From NCBI RefSeq assembly GCF_914271485.1, contig NZ_CAJZAG010000013.1:124001-188000 (forward strand): 64,000 bases of DNA. The letters run 5' to 3'. The stretch's first letter is position 1. Each line of letters starts with the position of its first letter. The notes below the pieces were generated by a model. It was not told where the DNA came from and ran no database searches. It saw only the letters and a program-made list of their open reading frames with translations. The stretch is from Cupriavidus pampae. Its GTDB lineage: Bacteria; Pseudomonadota; Gammaproteobacteria; Burkholderiales; Burkholderiaceae. Of this stretch, positions 52,554 to 60,738 are shown piece after piece. Both the position numbers and the translations under genes were made by a program.

Positions 52554-54617
52554 TTAGTTACATAACATGTCGGATTGACCGGCCTCGCGATGGTGGTGCC
52601 GGCACGATCTGTTTCCAGCCTTGCCGATCAGCCGTTCTGCCTCCTGTGCGACGGCTGCTGGCACAGGCAAGGCCAACAACGCCTGCGAAGCGGTCTGCAT
52701 CACCTTTGCGGACAAATCCGCCCCCGACATGTCTTCGTAGCGCGCCGGAATTCGCTCCCTGAGTCGAAACAGCCGTTGATGCGCCGATCGGGTGATCTGG
52801 CCGTAAGTGACCGCCTGAACCCGACCGCGCAGAACGCCTTCTTCCTTTAGCTCTTTCTCTCGCGTCGTCTTCGCCGCGATCTCGTGCCCCACCACAAAGG
52901 CCCGGAACAGCGGCGTCCCGTCTAGCGCACCGCTGCCAAGAAAGTCCTGCACATAGCCGTCGGCCTGATTCATTTCTTCACGCCCGACCGTGGACTTCCC
53001 CTTCTTGAGTTCGATGATCAGCACGTTCTGAATGCGCGTGAGCGTCGGATCAGCCAAGTCGAAGCCTTCGGTCCCGACGATTGAACACGTGGCATCGGCC
53101 AACACCAGTATGTCGGGACGCTGCTTGTGGTTGATGAACGCCTCGGCAGACAGTCTCTTCTTGAAGATCTTCTCGGCCGCTGTGCGCAGACTGACGTTCG
53201 ATGAATACTCGCTACTGTCAAACTCGGGACCAAACAGCCACCGAGCTTGAGTGACCAAGGGATGCAGCGTGTGCAGTTCGTCTGTGGCATCGTCCCCGCA
53301 CAGCTTCTCTATGGCCGCGAGCACGGCCAGGCGATGATCGATCTCGTCGAGCACCGACAAGGCGTCGCGGACCGTCCACTGGCCCAGAAGACGGTCGAGC
53401 CCATCGATATCCGACTCGTCTAGCTTGGTGAGCATATCAAGCAGAGCGGAGCCGCCGCGCGCCTTCTCCAGATTGATCAACGCCTGGACCGCAGCGGAAA
53501 GGACGTCTTGAGAGACCGTAGGCGTGGTCGTCACCAGCTCGCGCGCGAAGGTCGCGACCTCAGCACGACCTAGCTGCGACAGTTCCTTGAACTGTTCGCG
53601 ATTTCGCAGCAGCGCCTCTTCCGAGCTCTCCTCGACGAGACTCGAAGACAACGACGTAAACACGCGCTGGGCATAGATCCGGACCGCCGCGAAAAGCGCA
53701 TCCGCGTTTGGCCCATTCTTGAATCGAGCCCAGTCCGGTTCTACCTCAGACATCCAGCCATCGCTGGTCTTGACCACAATCGAATAGCGCTTTGCAAATC
53801 GAGCACGACCGTCGAGGACCGCATCGGCGCCGACAACCCAACCGGGCGTGCCGACGAGGCGGCCATTTACCCAAAAGGCAATGCCTTGGTAGATCGTCGA
53901 TTTGGCAACCCTCGTTGAATCCACGACGTAGGCCTCCGCCGGTGGACACCCTTCGATGGAAAGGTCCACTCGCTCGATGAGCCCCGTTTGGTCCCCCAAC
54001 TCGACGGACTGGTTGTTGACCCGTACAACAAACTGCGGGTCGTGCAGGAAGCGGGCGGACAGGATCTCTCGAATTCTGTCCGGGTGGGGCAAATGACGCT
54101 CGACGATCACCGAGAGCTTCGTTCCGTGGTCCCCTTGCAGGAAGCTGCCCTCCTTCTCAATCTTGAAGGGCGACTCCTGACCCTGCGTGCCGATTTCAAA
54201 GGCCGCACCCTTGTCCTCGCGCCAGGTCTCTACCGAGTACTGATCAGCGAAACACAACAAGCCATGACGCCCGACACCATTGTGCCCATAGGCTCGACGC
54301 CGCCAATCATTCCGTTCCGGCGGAAATTCCACGTTCGAGCTTTGGTGCCTGGTCCGGTCATAACCGAGTTTCATCCACCGGGCCTTGAACTGCGCTGCCG
54401 TCATACCGTGGCCATCGTCTTGAACCGTCAAGACAAGGTTGCGCGCTGGTGGAATGGTGAGATCGACCAGCGACGCTCCCGCATCCCATGCGTTTGCTAC
54501 CAGCTCGGTGAGAGCAATCTCAGGATCGTGTGCGATACGGCCTAGCGTACGGACCAGGTAGTGCTCTTCAAAGAGTGAACCCATCGAGTCGTACGACTCC
54601 CGCTTCGGCCTTATCAC
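52554..54617 (-). CDS. GHKL ATPase fused to PD-(D/E)XK nuclease-like domain
   Basis: A 687-residue soluble protein. The N-terminal GHKL/Hsp90-MORC ATPase shows N box E38-x3-N42-x2-D45-A (ALTELVANAWDAG), D67-x-G69-x-G71 (DDGHGM; D68 also possible), the glycine lid GHNGVGRHG (111-119) and GT at 165-166. An S5-like and helical middle follows. From about 450 comes WLFGPEF, then RPDILV (D502), IIELKKG (E536-x-K538) and Q551-x3-Y555, a PD-(D/E)XK layout like Shedu/DUF4263 nucleases. This is the paraMORC-type architecture linked to phage defence or DNA restriction. No methylase or partner gene is adjacent. Composition seems less GC-rich than its neighbours by eye. Confidence 0.85.
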   Translation of the reverse strand: MIRPKRESYDSMGSLFEEHYLVRTLGRIAHDPEIALTELVANAWDAGASLVDLTIPPARNLVLTVQDDGHGMTAAQFKARWMKLGYDRTRHQSSNVEFPPERNDWRRRAYGHNGVGRHGLLCFADQYSVETWREDKGAAFEIGTQGQESPFKIEKEGSFLQGDHGTKLSVIVERHLPHPDRIREILSARFLHDPQFVVRVNNQSVELGDQTGLIERVDLSIEGCPPAEAYVVDSTRVAKSTIYQGIAFWVNGRLVGTPGWVVGADAVLDGRARFAKRYSIVVKTSDGWMSEVEPDWARFKNGPNADALFAAVRIYAQRVFTSLSSSLVEESSEEALLRNREQFKELSQLGRAEVATFARELVTTTPTVSQDVLSAAVQALINLEKARGGSALLDMLTKLDESDIDGLDRLLGQWTVRDALSVLDEIDHRLAVLAAIEKLCGDDATDELHTLHPLVTQARWLFGPEFDSSEYSSNVSLRTAAEKIFKKRLSAEAFINHKQRPDILVLADATCSIVGTEGFDLADPTLTRIQNVLIIELKKGKSTVGREEMNQADGYVQDFLGSGALDGTPLFRAFVVGHEIAAKTTREKELKEEGVLRGRVQAVTYGQITRSAHQRLFRLRERIPARYEDMSGADLSAKVMQTASQALLALPVPAAVAQEAERLIGKAGNRSCRHHHREAGQSDMLCN

Positions 54618-54786
54618 TTCGCCCCCACATGCTTTTTGGCCTCTTTTTTGACTTTGTTGTTCGACACGATGGACCAGCTCCGGTTGCTCTCAACGACGTT
54701 TCCGCGACTATGCGCAACCCTCATCGCTGTCACAATCGTTGTCTTACGATAAAGTCGAAAAGCAATCACAGACGTCAATCAACCGA

Positions 54787-54801
54787 TGAGACAACGTCTC
54801 A
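54787..54801. promoter_or_regulatory. Palindrome TGAGAC-AAC-GTCTCA
   Basis: Perfect 6-bp arms around AAC, 170 bp upstream of the GHKL-nuclease start and 106 bp before the AraC gene. The divergent gap 54618-54906 is otherwise AT-richer than average and holds no gene I can support. Confidence 0.45.
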
Positions 54802-54906
54802 AACTGGACGATAGAGCACCATTACCGGACTTCCGCATCGGACCCGTGATCTACACTCCAAAGCTGTCCTCGCGAAGGTGTGGGACGTGATTCTGGTGGA
54901 TATCTC

Positions 54907-55890
54907 ATGAAGAAGGATGCGGCAAGTCAACATATGGATCCTCCGCTGGCGCGGATCTCGGGGGATCAGCTGGACGGTTTGTTATCGGCGCTGATCGTGG
55001 AGTTTGTCCGATTGACCGAGTGCCTGGTGAGTCCGGGCTGGCGCCTGAACCTCGGCGGCACCTCCGCCCCGGGGATACATTACGTGCTGTCCGGCCATGG
55101 TCGCATGGTCCTGGAAGGACATCCCCCCATCGCGCTTTCTCCCCACACGCTGGTCATTACGCCGCCTAACCAGTACTTCCATGTGGAAGTGCTGCCCGAG
55201 GACGCCGATAGCCGAATTTCAAACGAAGTCGAGGGTCGTTGGAAATCATTCCCACCCGATGCGATTCGAAGATTCGTCGCGGGCGAGGACGGCCCACAAC
55301 TGATATTGATCTGCGGCTACTTCCAGGCGTCCTACGGTACGTCGCTGAGCCTGTTCTCGACGCTGAGCGCGCCCATCGTCGAGCAGTTCGATAGCGCGCA
55401 GCACATCGATCGCACATTGCAGTTAGCGCTTCAGGAACTCATCAGCCAGGAGCTGGCCATGGGCACCATGACGGCGACCTTGCTCAAAGTCGTGTTGATC
55501 GCATTGCTGAGGCGCTCACTGACCTCAATTAACTTGTGGGTCGAAGGGTTCTCGCTGCTGGGAGATATCAATATTGCGAGAGCTTTCTCGCATATGGCGG
55601 CGCGGCCGGGTGCGGATCATTCCGTGGACGCCCTCGCTCAAATCGCATTCCTGAGCAGATCATCGTTTATGGCCAGGTTCACGGAGGTCGTCGGCCTGCC
55701 TCCCATGACAGTCCTCCGGAAATTGCGCATGCGTCAAGCCGCATCGATGCTGAACACCGAAGAGTTATCGGTCGACCAGATTGCGCGCTCGGTCGGATAC
55801 GCCAGTCGCAGCAGTTTTCTGAAAGCGTTCCACGACGCTTACGACACGCTGCCTTCCGACTATCGCGCTCGCCGACGGGCCAGTGAATGA
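54907..55890 (+). CDS. AraC-family regulator with cupin_6-type sensor domain (first)
   Basis: A 327-residue regulator. The N-terminal cupin-like part (IHYVLSGHGRMVLEG, LVITPPNQYFHVEV, LILICGYFQASYG) contains a Cys in the ICGYF strand, at the place of the conserved Cys-Gly of RclR-like proteins. The C-terminal double HTH shows SVDALAQIAFLSRSSFMARF and SVDQIARSVGYASRSSFLKA. The start at 54907 has GGTGGA upstream. It converges with the second AraC gene, 13 bp apart. Confidence 0.88.
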   Translation: MKKDAASQHMDPPLARISGDQLDGLLSALIVEFVRLTECLVSPGWRLNLGGTSAPGIHYVLSGHGRMVLEGHPPIALSPHTLVITPPNQYFHVEVLPEDADSRISNEVEGRWKSFPPDAIRRFVAGEDGPQLILICGYFQASYGTSLSLFSTLSAPIVEQFDSAQHIDRTLQLALQELISQELAMGTMTATLLKVVLIALLRRSLTSINLWVEGFSLLGDINIARAFSHMAARPGADHSVDALAQIAFLSRSSFMARFTEVVGLPPMTVLRKLRMRQAASMLNTEELSVDQIARSVGYASRSSFLKAFHDAYDTLPSDYRARRRASE

Positions 55891-55903
55891 GCCGCTTTGA
55901 AGG

Positions 55904-56812
55904 CTACGATGGTGATACACCGCTTTGTTGAATGTTCGCTTCCCAATACGATTTGGCTTCCTCGGCGAACGTCCGACGAAAACCGGTCGGGTCCACGCCG
56001 TGAAGTTCATTGAACGCGAGGGAGAAATTGCTCCTGCTGGAGAATCCGACGCGTTTTGCGACCTCGGCCACCGGCAGCGCAGTAGTAATCAATAGTCCGC
56101 TGGCGCGTCGTAATCGCACCAGCTTGACCAGATTCATCGGCGATTGACCGAAGGCGCGCCGGAACGCTGCGGCAAACGCTGATCGACTCATCCCTGCAAT
56201 CATCGCAAGGCTGTCCACCGTATAGGCGACGGCAGGTTCATTGAAGATCGCGCACAACGCACGACTCAGCCGCGCGTCCGAAACGCCCGCCAACCACGGC
56301 AGCGGTTGGGCGTCGCACGCGACCCAGCGACGCAATGCCAGCACCAGACACTGTTTGACCAACGCCTCGGTCAACGCACGTGAACCCACTCCCGGCTGAG
56401 TCGATTCGGCCAGCAGCATCGCAAACTGGTCTCGCAATCCATCCGTATCGTCAAATCGGGCCACCAGTGGCTCGCGCAATGACGCGAATGGGTCTGCACC
56501 CCCAACCAACTCCACGCGCAACTCACCGCATGCCATGACGATGCCTTGCTGACCCGTGCCGACGAAACGGTAAGCAACCCCCGGCTGCAACAGCACGAAG
56601 GTATGCGGTTCCAGTGGAATAGAAGGCCCGCCGTGAACGGCGAGTACGCCAGCACCCTCAAGGCAGTAATGCAAGCTCGCGGTCTTGAAGGCGTCGACAC
56701 GCATTCCCCAGCTTTCGCGTATATCGCGGACCTTGATATGAGGCACACCGATATCCATGGCGGCCAAAAAATAATCCAGACCTGTGTACGGAGACGATAA
56801 AAATTCGAACAT
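55904..56812 (-). CDS. RclR-like AraC-family regulator (second)
   Basis: A 302-residue regulator beginning MFEFLSSPYTGLDYFLAAMD. The cupin part includes FVLLQPGVAYRFVG and IVMACGELRVEL, aligning with the Cys-containing IVCGTLRL strand of E. coli RclR, whose cysteines sense hypochlorous acid. The double HTH is TVDSLAMIAGMSRSAFAAAF and PVAEVAKRVGFSSRSNFSLA. It is divergent from a DUF417 (RclC-like) gene, the same pairing as rclR-rclABC, so reactive chlorine or electrophile sensing is the best inference. ATG at 56812 is preferred to a TTG at 56836. Confidence 0.87.
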   Translation of the reverse strand: MFEFLSSPYTGLDYFLAAMDIGVPHIKVRDIRESWGMRVDAFKTASLHYCLEGAGVLAVHGGPSIPLEPHTFVLLQPGVAYRFVGTGQQGIVMACGELRVELVGGADPFASLREPLVARFDDTDGLRDQFAMLLAESTQPGVGSRALTEALVKQCLVLALRRWVACDAQPLPWLAGVSDARLSRALCAIFNEPAVAYTVDSLAMIAGMSRSAFAAAFRRAFGQSPMNLVKLVRLRRASGLLITTALPVAEVAKRVGFSSRSNFSLAFNELHGVDPTGFRRTFAEEAKSYWEANIQQSGVSPS

Positions 56813-56885
56813 GCATCGAGTATGAACGCAATTCAAACATCTCGATTATTCGCAGCAAACCGGAAATGAAAATATAGATTCGCGG

Positions 56886-56964
56886 GAACCATATCGAGAC
56901 TGAACCGAGCATCCGTCACTCGGCGAAGCTCGCACATCTGGACGAATCCGAACCATTTCGAGAC
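56886..56964. promoter_or_regulatory. Paired 15-bp direct repeats, candidate AraC-type sites
   Basis: GAACCATATCGAGAC (56886-56900) and GAACCATTTCGAGAC (56950-56964) match at 14 of 15 positions and are 64 bp apart, close to six helical turns. They lie in the 213-bp divergent gap between the RclR-like gene and the DUF417 gene. Direct-repeat half-sites are usual for AraC proteins. Confidence 0.65.
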
Positions 56965-57025
56965 CACAAAGTACGCACGCGAAGCTACGATCAATGCTCA
57001 ATTACTCTCCAGCCGTCGATTAAAA

Positions 57026-57511
57026 ATGACCACTCAATCTATTGAATCTCGCTTACAGATTTCCGAGAAAGGCGTTGGGACACTCAACCATCTGGCTCTG
57101 CTCAGATGGGCACTCGTAGTGGTCTTTCTCTGGTTCGGCGGCATGAAGTTCACTGCCTATGAGGCCAACGGTATTGCGCCGTTTATCGCCAACAGCCCCA
57201 TCATGAGCTGGTTGCACGCCCTCTTCGGCGTCCAGGGCGCGAGTTACGTCATAGGTGCATTGGAGCTCTCGACCGCAGCCGCGCTGATCGCCGGCGCGTT
57301 CCTGCCCATCTTCTCCGCCTTGGGCGCGGCGATGTCGGCGGCGACCTACTTCATCACCCTCACCTTCTTCTTGAGTACCCCTGGCGTAGCGGAAGCGACG
57401 GCGGGCGGATTTCCGGCCATTTCAGCAATGCCGGGCCAGTTTCTTCTCAAGGATCTTGTTCTGTTGGCCGCATCGCTTTCGCTCCTCCGGGCGTCGATAC
57501 GCGCCTCGTGA
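57026..57511 (+). CDS. DUF417 (YkgB/RclC-like) membrane protein
   Basis: A 161-residue inner-membrane protein with four predicted helices. LLRWALVVVFLWFGGMKFTA with YEANGIAPFIANSPIMSWL is the DUF417 signature, and TYFITLTFFLSTPGVAE with FLLKDLVLLAASLSLL closes the family pattern. E. coli RclC belongs to this family and protects against reactive chlorine. It heads a probable operon with a nitroreductase and an AhpD-like gene. Confidence 0.9.
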   Translation: MTTQSIESRLQISEKGVGTLNHLALLRWALVVVFLWFGGMKFTAYEANGIAPFIANSPIMSWLHALFGVQGASYVIGALELSTAAALIAGAFLPIFSALGAAMSAATYFITLTFFLSTPGVAEATAGGFPAISAMPGQFLLKDLVLLAASLSLLRASIRAS

Positions 57512-57540
57512 ACGCCTAACCACCTGATGAGAGCCGCACC

Positions 57541-58176
57541 ATGACCAAACCGACCACGGTGACCAATGCCGTCATCGAATGCATTCTGAGCCGCAGTGCC
57601 GCCAAGTACTACGACCCTGACGCCACGCTGAGCGACGAGCAGATTCGCGAACTCGTGCAAATCGGCACCAGCGCGCCAACATCCTTCCATTTGCAGAACT
57701 GGCGCTTTATTGCGGTGCGCTCGCGTGCCGCCAAAGCTCGGCTGAGCCCTATCGCGTGGAACCAGCCGCCGATCACCGAAGCAGCCGTCACGTTCATCGT
57801 CTGCGGTCAGCTCGCGGATTCCAGCGTCATTCCGGATCGGCTCGCGCCATTGGTCGAGGCGGGCGTCATGCCGGAAAAGATGGTGCCGGAATGGGAGATC
57901 CCCGCCCGCAATCTGTATATGGAATTCCCGCAGCGCCAGCGCGACGAGGCAGTGCGTACCGGCACCTTTGGTGCCGCCGCGATGATCTATGCGGCACGCT
58001 CGATGGGATTGGGATCGACGCCGATGATTGGCTTCGACGCCGACGCCGTGCACAGCACCTTCGGATTGGCGGCGGACGAAGTGCCGGTCCTGCTGTTATC
58101 CGTAGGCGTGGAACGATCCGGAAACTGGGCGCAAAAGCCCCGCCGTCCGATCTTTGAAGTGTTGGATATCGTTTAA
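57541..58176 (+). CDS. Nitroreductase-family FMN oxidoreductase
   Basis: A 211-residue NfsB/FRase-like flavoprotein reducing quinones, nitro compounds or related electrophiles. RSAAKYYDPDATLSDEQI, APTSFHLQNWRFIAV (phosphate- and FMN-binding Ser/Asn) and MIYAARSMGLGSTPMIGFD are family marks. It lies 29 bp after the DUF417 gene, so it is likely induced with it. Confidence 0.9.
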   Translation: MTKPTTVTNAVIECILSRSAAKYYDPDATLSDEQIRELVQIGTSAPTSFHLQNWRFIAVRSRAAKARLSPIAWNQPPITEAAVTFIVCGQLADSSVIPDRLAPLVEAGVMPEKMVPEWEIPARNLYMEFPQRQRDEAVRTGTFGAAAMIYAARSMGLGSTPMIGFDADAVHSTFGLAADEVPVLLLSVGVERSGNWAQKPRRPIFEVLDIV

Positions 58177-58225
58177 CGCCGCGTTTAACGAGTCATTAAC
58201 TACTCAATTCTCAAGGAAGATTACG

Positions 58226-58771
58226 ATGTCAAGAATCCCCGCTCTGAACCCGGAACAGGTGCCGGCCGCTTCGAAGGCAACGCTCGATACCTTCACCAAG
58301 AACATCGGGTTCACGCCCAATATGATGACTGCCTTCGCGCAGAGCCCCATCGCGTTCAACGCTTGGGCTACGCTCCTCGGCTCGTTGAGCAAGGCACTCG
58401 ATGTGAAGACGCGTGACAGCATCGGATTGGCTGTGTCCGAAGTGAACGGCTGCAACTACTGCCTGACGGTTCACAGCTTTACGGCGCAGCACATGGCCCA
58501 GCTGCCGGCAGACGAGATCATCCTCGCGCGAAAGGGTCATGCCACGGACGCCAGGCGCGATGCCGCGGTCCAGTTCGCGCGCAAAGTCATCGAGACCCGC
58601 GGACAGATCAAGGACGCCGATCTGAAAGCGATCCGCGATGCCGGCTATACGGACGCAAACGTCATGGAGATCGTCGCACTGGTTGCCATGTACTCCCTGA
58701 CAAACTTCTTCAACAACGTGTTCGATCCCGAAAAGGACTTTCCGGCTGTAGCACCGGCCGGTTCGATCTGA
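58226..58771 (+). CDS. AhpD-like carboxymuconolactone decarboxylase-family peroxidase
   Basis: A 181-residue alkylhydroperoxidase-D-like protein. The redox pair is in NGCNYCLTVHSF, C-x2-C with the downstream His of the AhpD site. Family segments SIGLAVSEVNGC and ALVAMYSLTNFFNNVFD are intact. AAGGAAG precedes the ATG. As the third gene after DUF417 and nitroreductase it supports an oxidant-defence role for the operon. Confidence 0.9.
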   Translation: MSRIPALNPEQVPAASKATLDTFTKNIGFTPNMMTAFAQSPIAFNAWATLLGSLSKALDVKTRDSIGLAVSEVNGCNYCLTVHSFTAQHMAQLPADEIILARKGHATDARRDAAVQFARKVIETRGQIKDADLKAIRDAGYTDANVMEIVALVAMYSLTNFFNNVFDPEKDFPAVAPAGSI

Positions 58772-58994
58772 ACTTAGGGCCGGCCCCGCCGCTTTCGGCT
58801 AAGATGCCGCGATGACTCGAATCTTCGTCTTCTCCTGCTGATCGCTTGAGCCCCGCTTGAGTCCAAGCCCTGGGCTCAGCGAGCGATCTGTTTTTGGTGC
58901 CGGACATACGCCGGCTGGCCAATTGCACCTGCGTTTCGACACGGCACAAGCGCGTGCCAGGCGAACGCCGCGTTGCCTATGGAAGATTTCTGTC

Positions 58995-59532
58995 ATGCAT
59001 AAGCCATCCCTTCTCGTCAGCGGGATCTCGGGCCAACTTGGTCGATCTGTGATTGAACAATTGTCTGGTCGCCCTGGTTACCGCCTGATTGGCACAACCC
59101 GTACCCCCACGTCGCGACTCGACTTTGCAACCCACGGTATCGATGTCCGATATGCCAACTTCGATGATCCGAGCTGCCTTGCGAAGGCATTTGACGGCGC
59201 AGATCGCATCCTGCTGATAAGCACCAGTGCCGAATACTGCGGGCCGCGCCGCGTGGAACAGCATCGCCATGCTATTGCGGCTGCTCGCGATGCCGGCGCA
59301 CGGCAATTGATCTATACGTCGCTACTCAATGCCGACGCCTCTACGCTTGGACCGATTGCCAGCGATCACGCATTAAGTCTGAACCTCGAGGACAGTCAGA
59401 TCCTGAACATCACAGGCGATGTCCCCGGCGAGCGACGACTTTCGCCTGCTCACCGGATACCGCGCGAGTGCTGTGGAGGATTTTCTGATCTCGCACCGCG
59501 AGTCGTTGCTACGTTTTCTCCGGCATCGCTGA
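58995..59532 (+). pseudogene. Decayed NmrA/QorB-like NAD(P)H quinone oxidoreductase
   Basis: The N-terminal 115 codons encode an intact Rossmann start (LLVSGISGQLGRSVIEQL, LLISTSAEYCGPRRVEQHRH, IYTSLLNADASTLGP) of the NmrA/QorB family, usually about 285 residues. After SLNLED the frame jumps to an ILNITGD fragment that normally lies some 60 or more residues further on, so an internal deletion is likely. The C-terminus DDFRLLTGYRASAVEDFLIS then appears in the +1 frame and ends at 59530-59532. The gene is thus broken by deletion plus frameshift. Confidence 0.75.
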
Positions 59533-60000
59533 TGAATGATGGCTCGTAATCAACCATTGCGAGCCATCCCAGCGGTAAGTGTAGGTATAGCGAGCCTTAA
59601 CAACCGCTCCAGTCCTTGCGAACGTGAACGTGTAGAGGCCGGCGTCCACGGCGGAATTACACCCTAGCTCAATGGTACGGAAGTCGATCTTTCCCGACGG
59701 ACCGTTTTTCAGAAACTCATTGAAATAGTCCACTTTTTCTGCCGGCGTCAGCCGAGGCTTATTGGACACTGTCGCAAGAAGGATCGAGCGGTCCGCATAG
59801 TTGGCCGCTACCTTGGCGGAATCGCCTGTCTGCAACGATCGGTTCCATCGATCGAACAATGCCGCGATCTCCTGCTCCGAAGTCTGCTTGCAGGATTCCG
59901 TGCGCGACGATTGTGAGGCTTGTGGAGTGGGTGGCGTCCCTGGACTCGTAGCACATCCTGCCAGCAACAGAGCCAACGTCGCAATGGGAAGTATCTTCAT
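59509..60000 (-). CDS. SgcJ/EcaC (SnoaL-like) domain lipoprotein
   Basis: A 163-residue exported protein with lipobox LAGC (Cys16). The mature domain (EQEIAALFDRWNRSLQTGDS, KVAANYADRSILLATVSN, VKARYTYTYRWDGSQWLIT) is a cone-shaped NTF2-like fold of the SgcJ/EcaC/CaMKII-association type, typically a ligand-binding or accessory domain. ATG 60000 is chosen at the signal peptide. Its 3' end overlaps the end of the pseudogene by 24 bp. Confidence 0.85.
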   Translation of the reverse strand: MKILPIATLALLLAGCATSPGTPPTPQASQSSRTESCKQTSEQEIAALFDRWNRSLQTGDSAKVAANYADRSILLATVSNKPRLTPAEKVDYFNEFLKNGPSGKIDFRTIELGCNSAVDAGLYTFTFARTGAVVKARYTYTYRWDGSQWLITSHHSSAMPEKT

Positions 60001-60243
60001 GGCAGGGCCCTCCGACTGGCGCATTCAGGATCAACCACGTATTCAATGAATACGAACGCCCTGAACTCGGCTATTGACCTTTAGGGTAGCTCGCAAGCGA
60101 CAATAGTCCCGTGATGATCAGTGGCGGATGATGGGTGATCGCTCATCGTGGGTCTCGCTATTGGCTTCTCTGGCTGATGGCTCGCTATTGCAATTGGCTG
60201 GAATGCGGTTATCCTTTGCGCTGGTTCGAGATCCCCATACATC

Positions 60244-60666
60244 GTGCATCGCATCGCTCGCCGGCATTCGTGGATTGCCGGATTCCTTCTGGTTGTGTTC
60301 CTGTCAGTGCAACTGGCAACGGCTGCCTACGCCTGCACGATGGGCAAGGCTGCGCCTGCGGAATCACCGATGGAAGCGCCGATGGAAGCGCCGATGGAAG
60401 CAATGACGTCCTGCGCGGAGATGGCCGATCAGGTTGCAGTGCAGAACAACGGACAGAAGGCCCTGTGCATGGCCCATTGCCAGGCCGACGCCAAGCACGC
60501 CGATCACGCCGCGCCGCAGGTCCCCGCATTTATCCCGGTGCTTGCGAGCATCATTGTCGAGCCCCCCGTGCTCGACGTTACGCCAGTCATCGCGCTGCAT
60601 GCGCAGGCTCGGCCGCGCGCCCCGCCGCCGCCGCACGCCATCCTTCACTGCTGTTTCCGCACCTAG
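60244..60666 (+). CDS. Cys/His/Met-rich periplasmic protein of the copper efflux operon
   Basis: A 140-residue secreted protein with a GTG start and a signal ending near AYA/C. The mature N-terminus has a SPMEAPMEAPMEAM repeat, then MTSCAEMADQV and ALCMAHCQADAKHADH, a cluster of potential metal ligands, and it ends LHCCFRT. It lies 72 bp before the cusC-like gene; similar small Cys/His/Met proteins precede cus/czc-type operons in Cupriavidus and Ralstonia. A metal-scavenging or sensing role is inferred. Confidence 0.75.
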   Translation: MHRIARRHSWIAGFLLVVFLSVQLATAAYACTMGKAAPAESPMEAPMEAPMEAMTSCAEMADQVAVQNNGQKALCMAHCQADAKHADHAAPQVPAFIPVLASIIVEPPVLDVTPVIALHAQARPRAPPPPHAILHCCFRT

Positions 60667-60738
60667 CCTCCGAAGCTGCGCCACGTTCTTGTCGCTCCCG
60701 ATTTCCCGGGAGTAGTGGTCGTCGTTTCCGGAGGCTTT

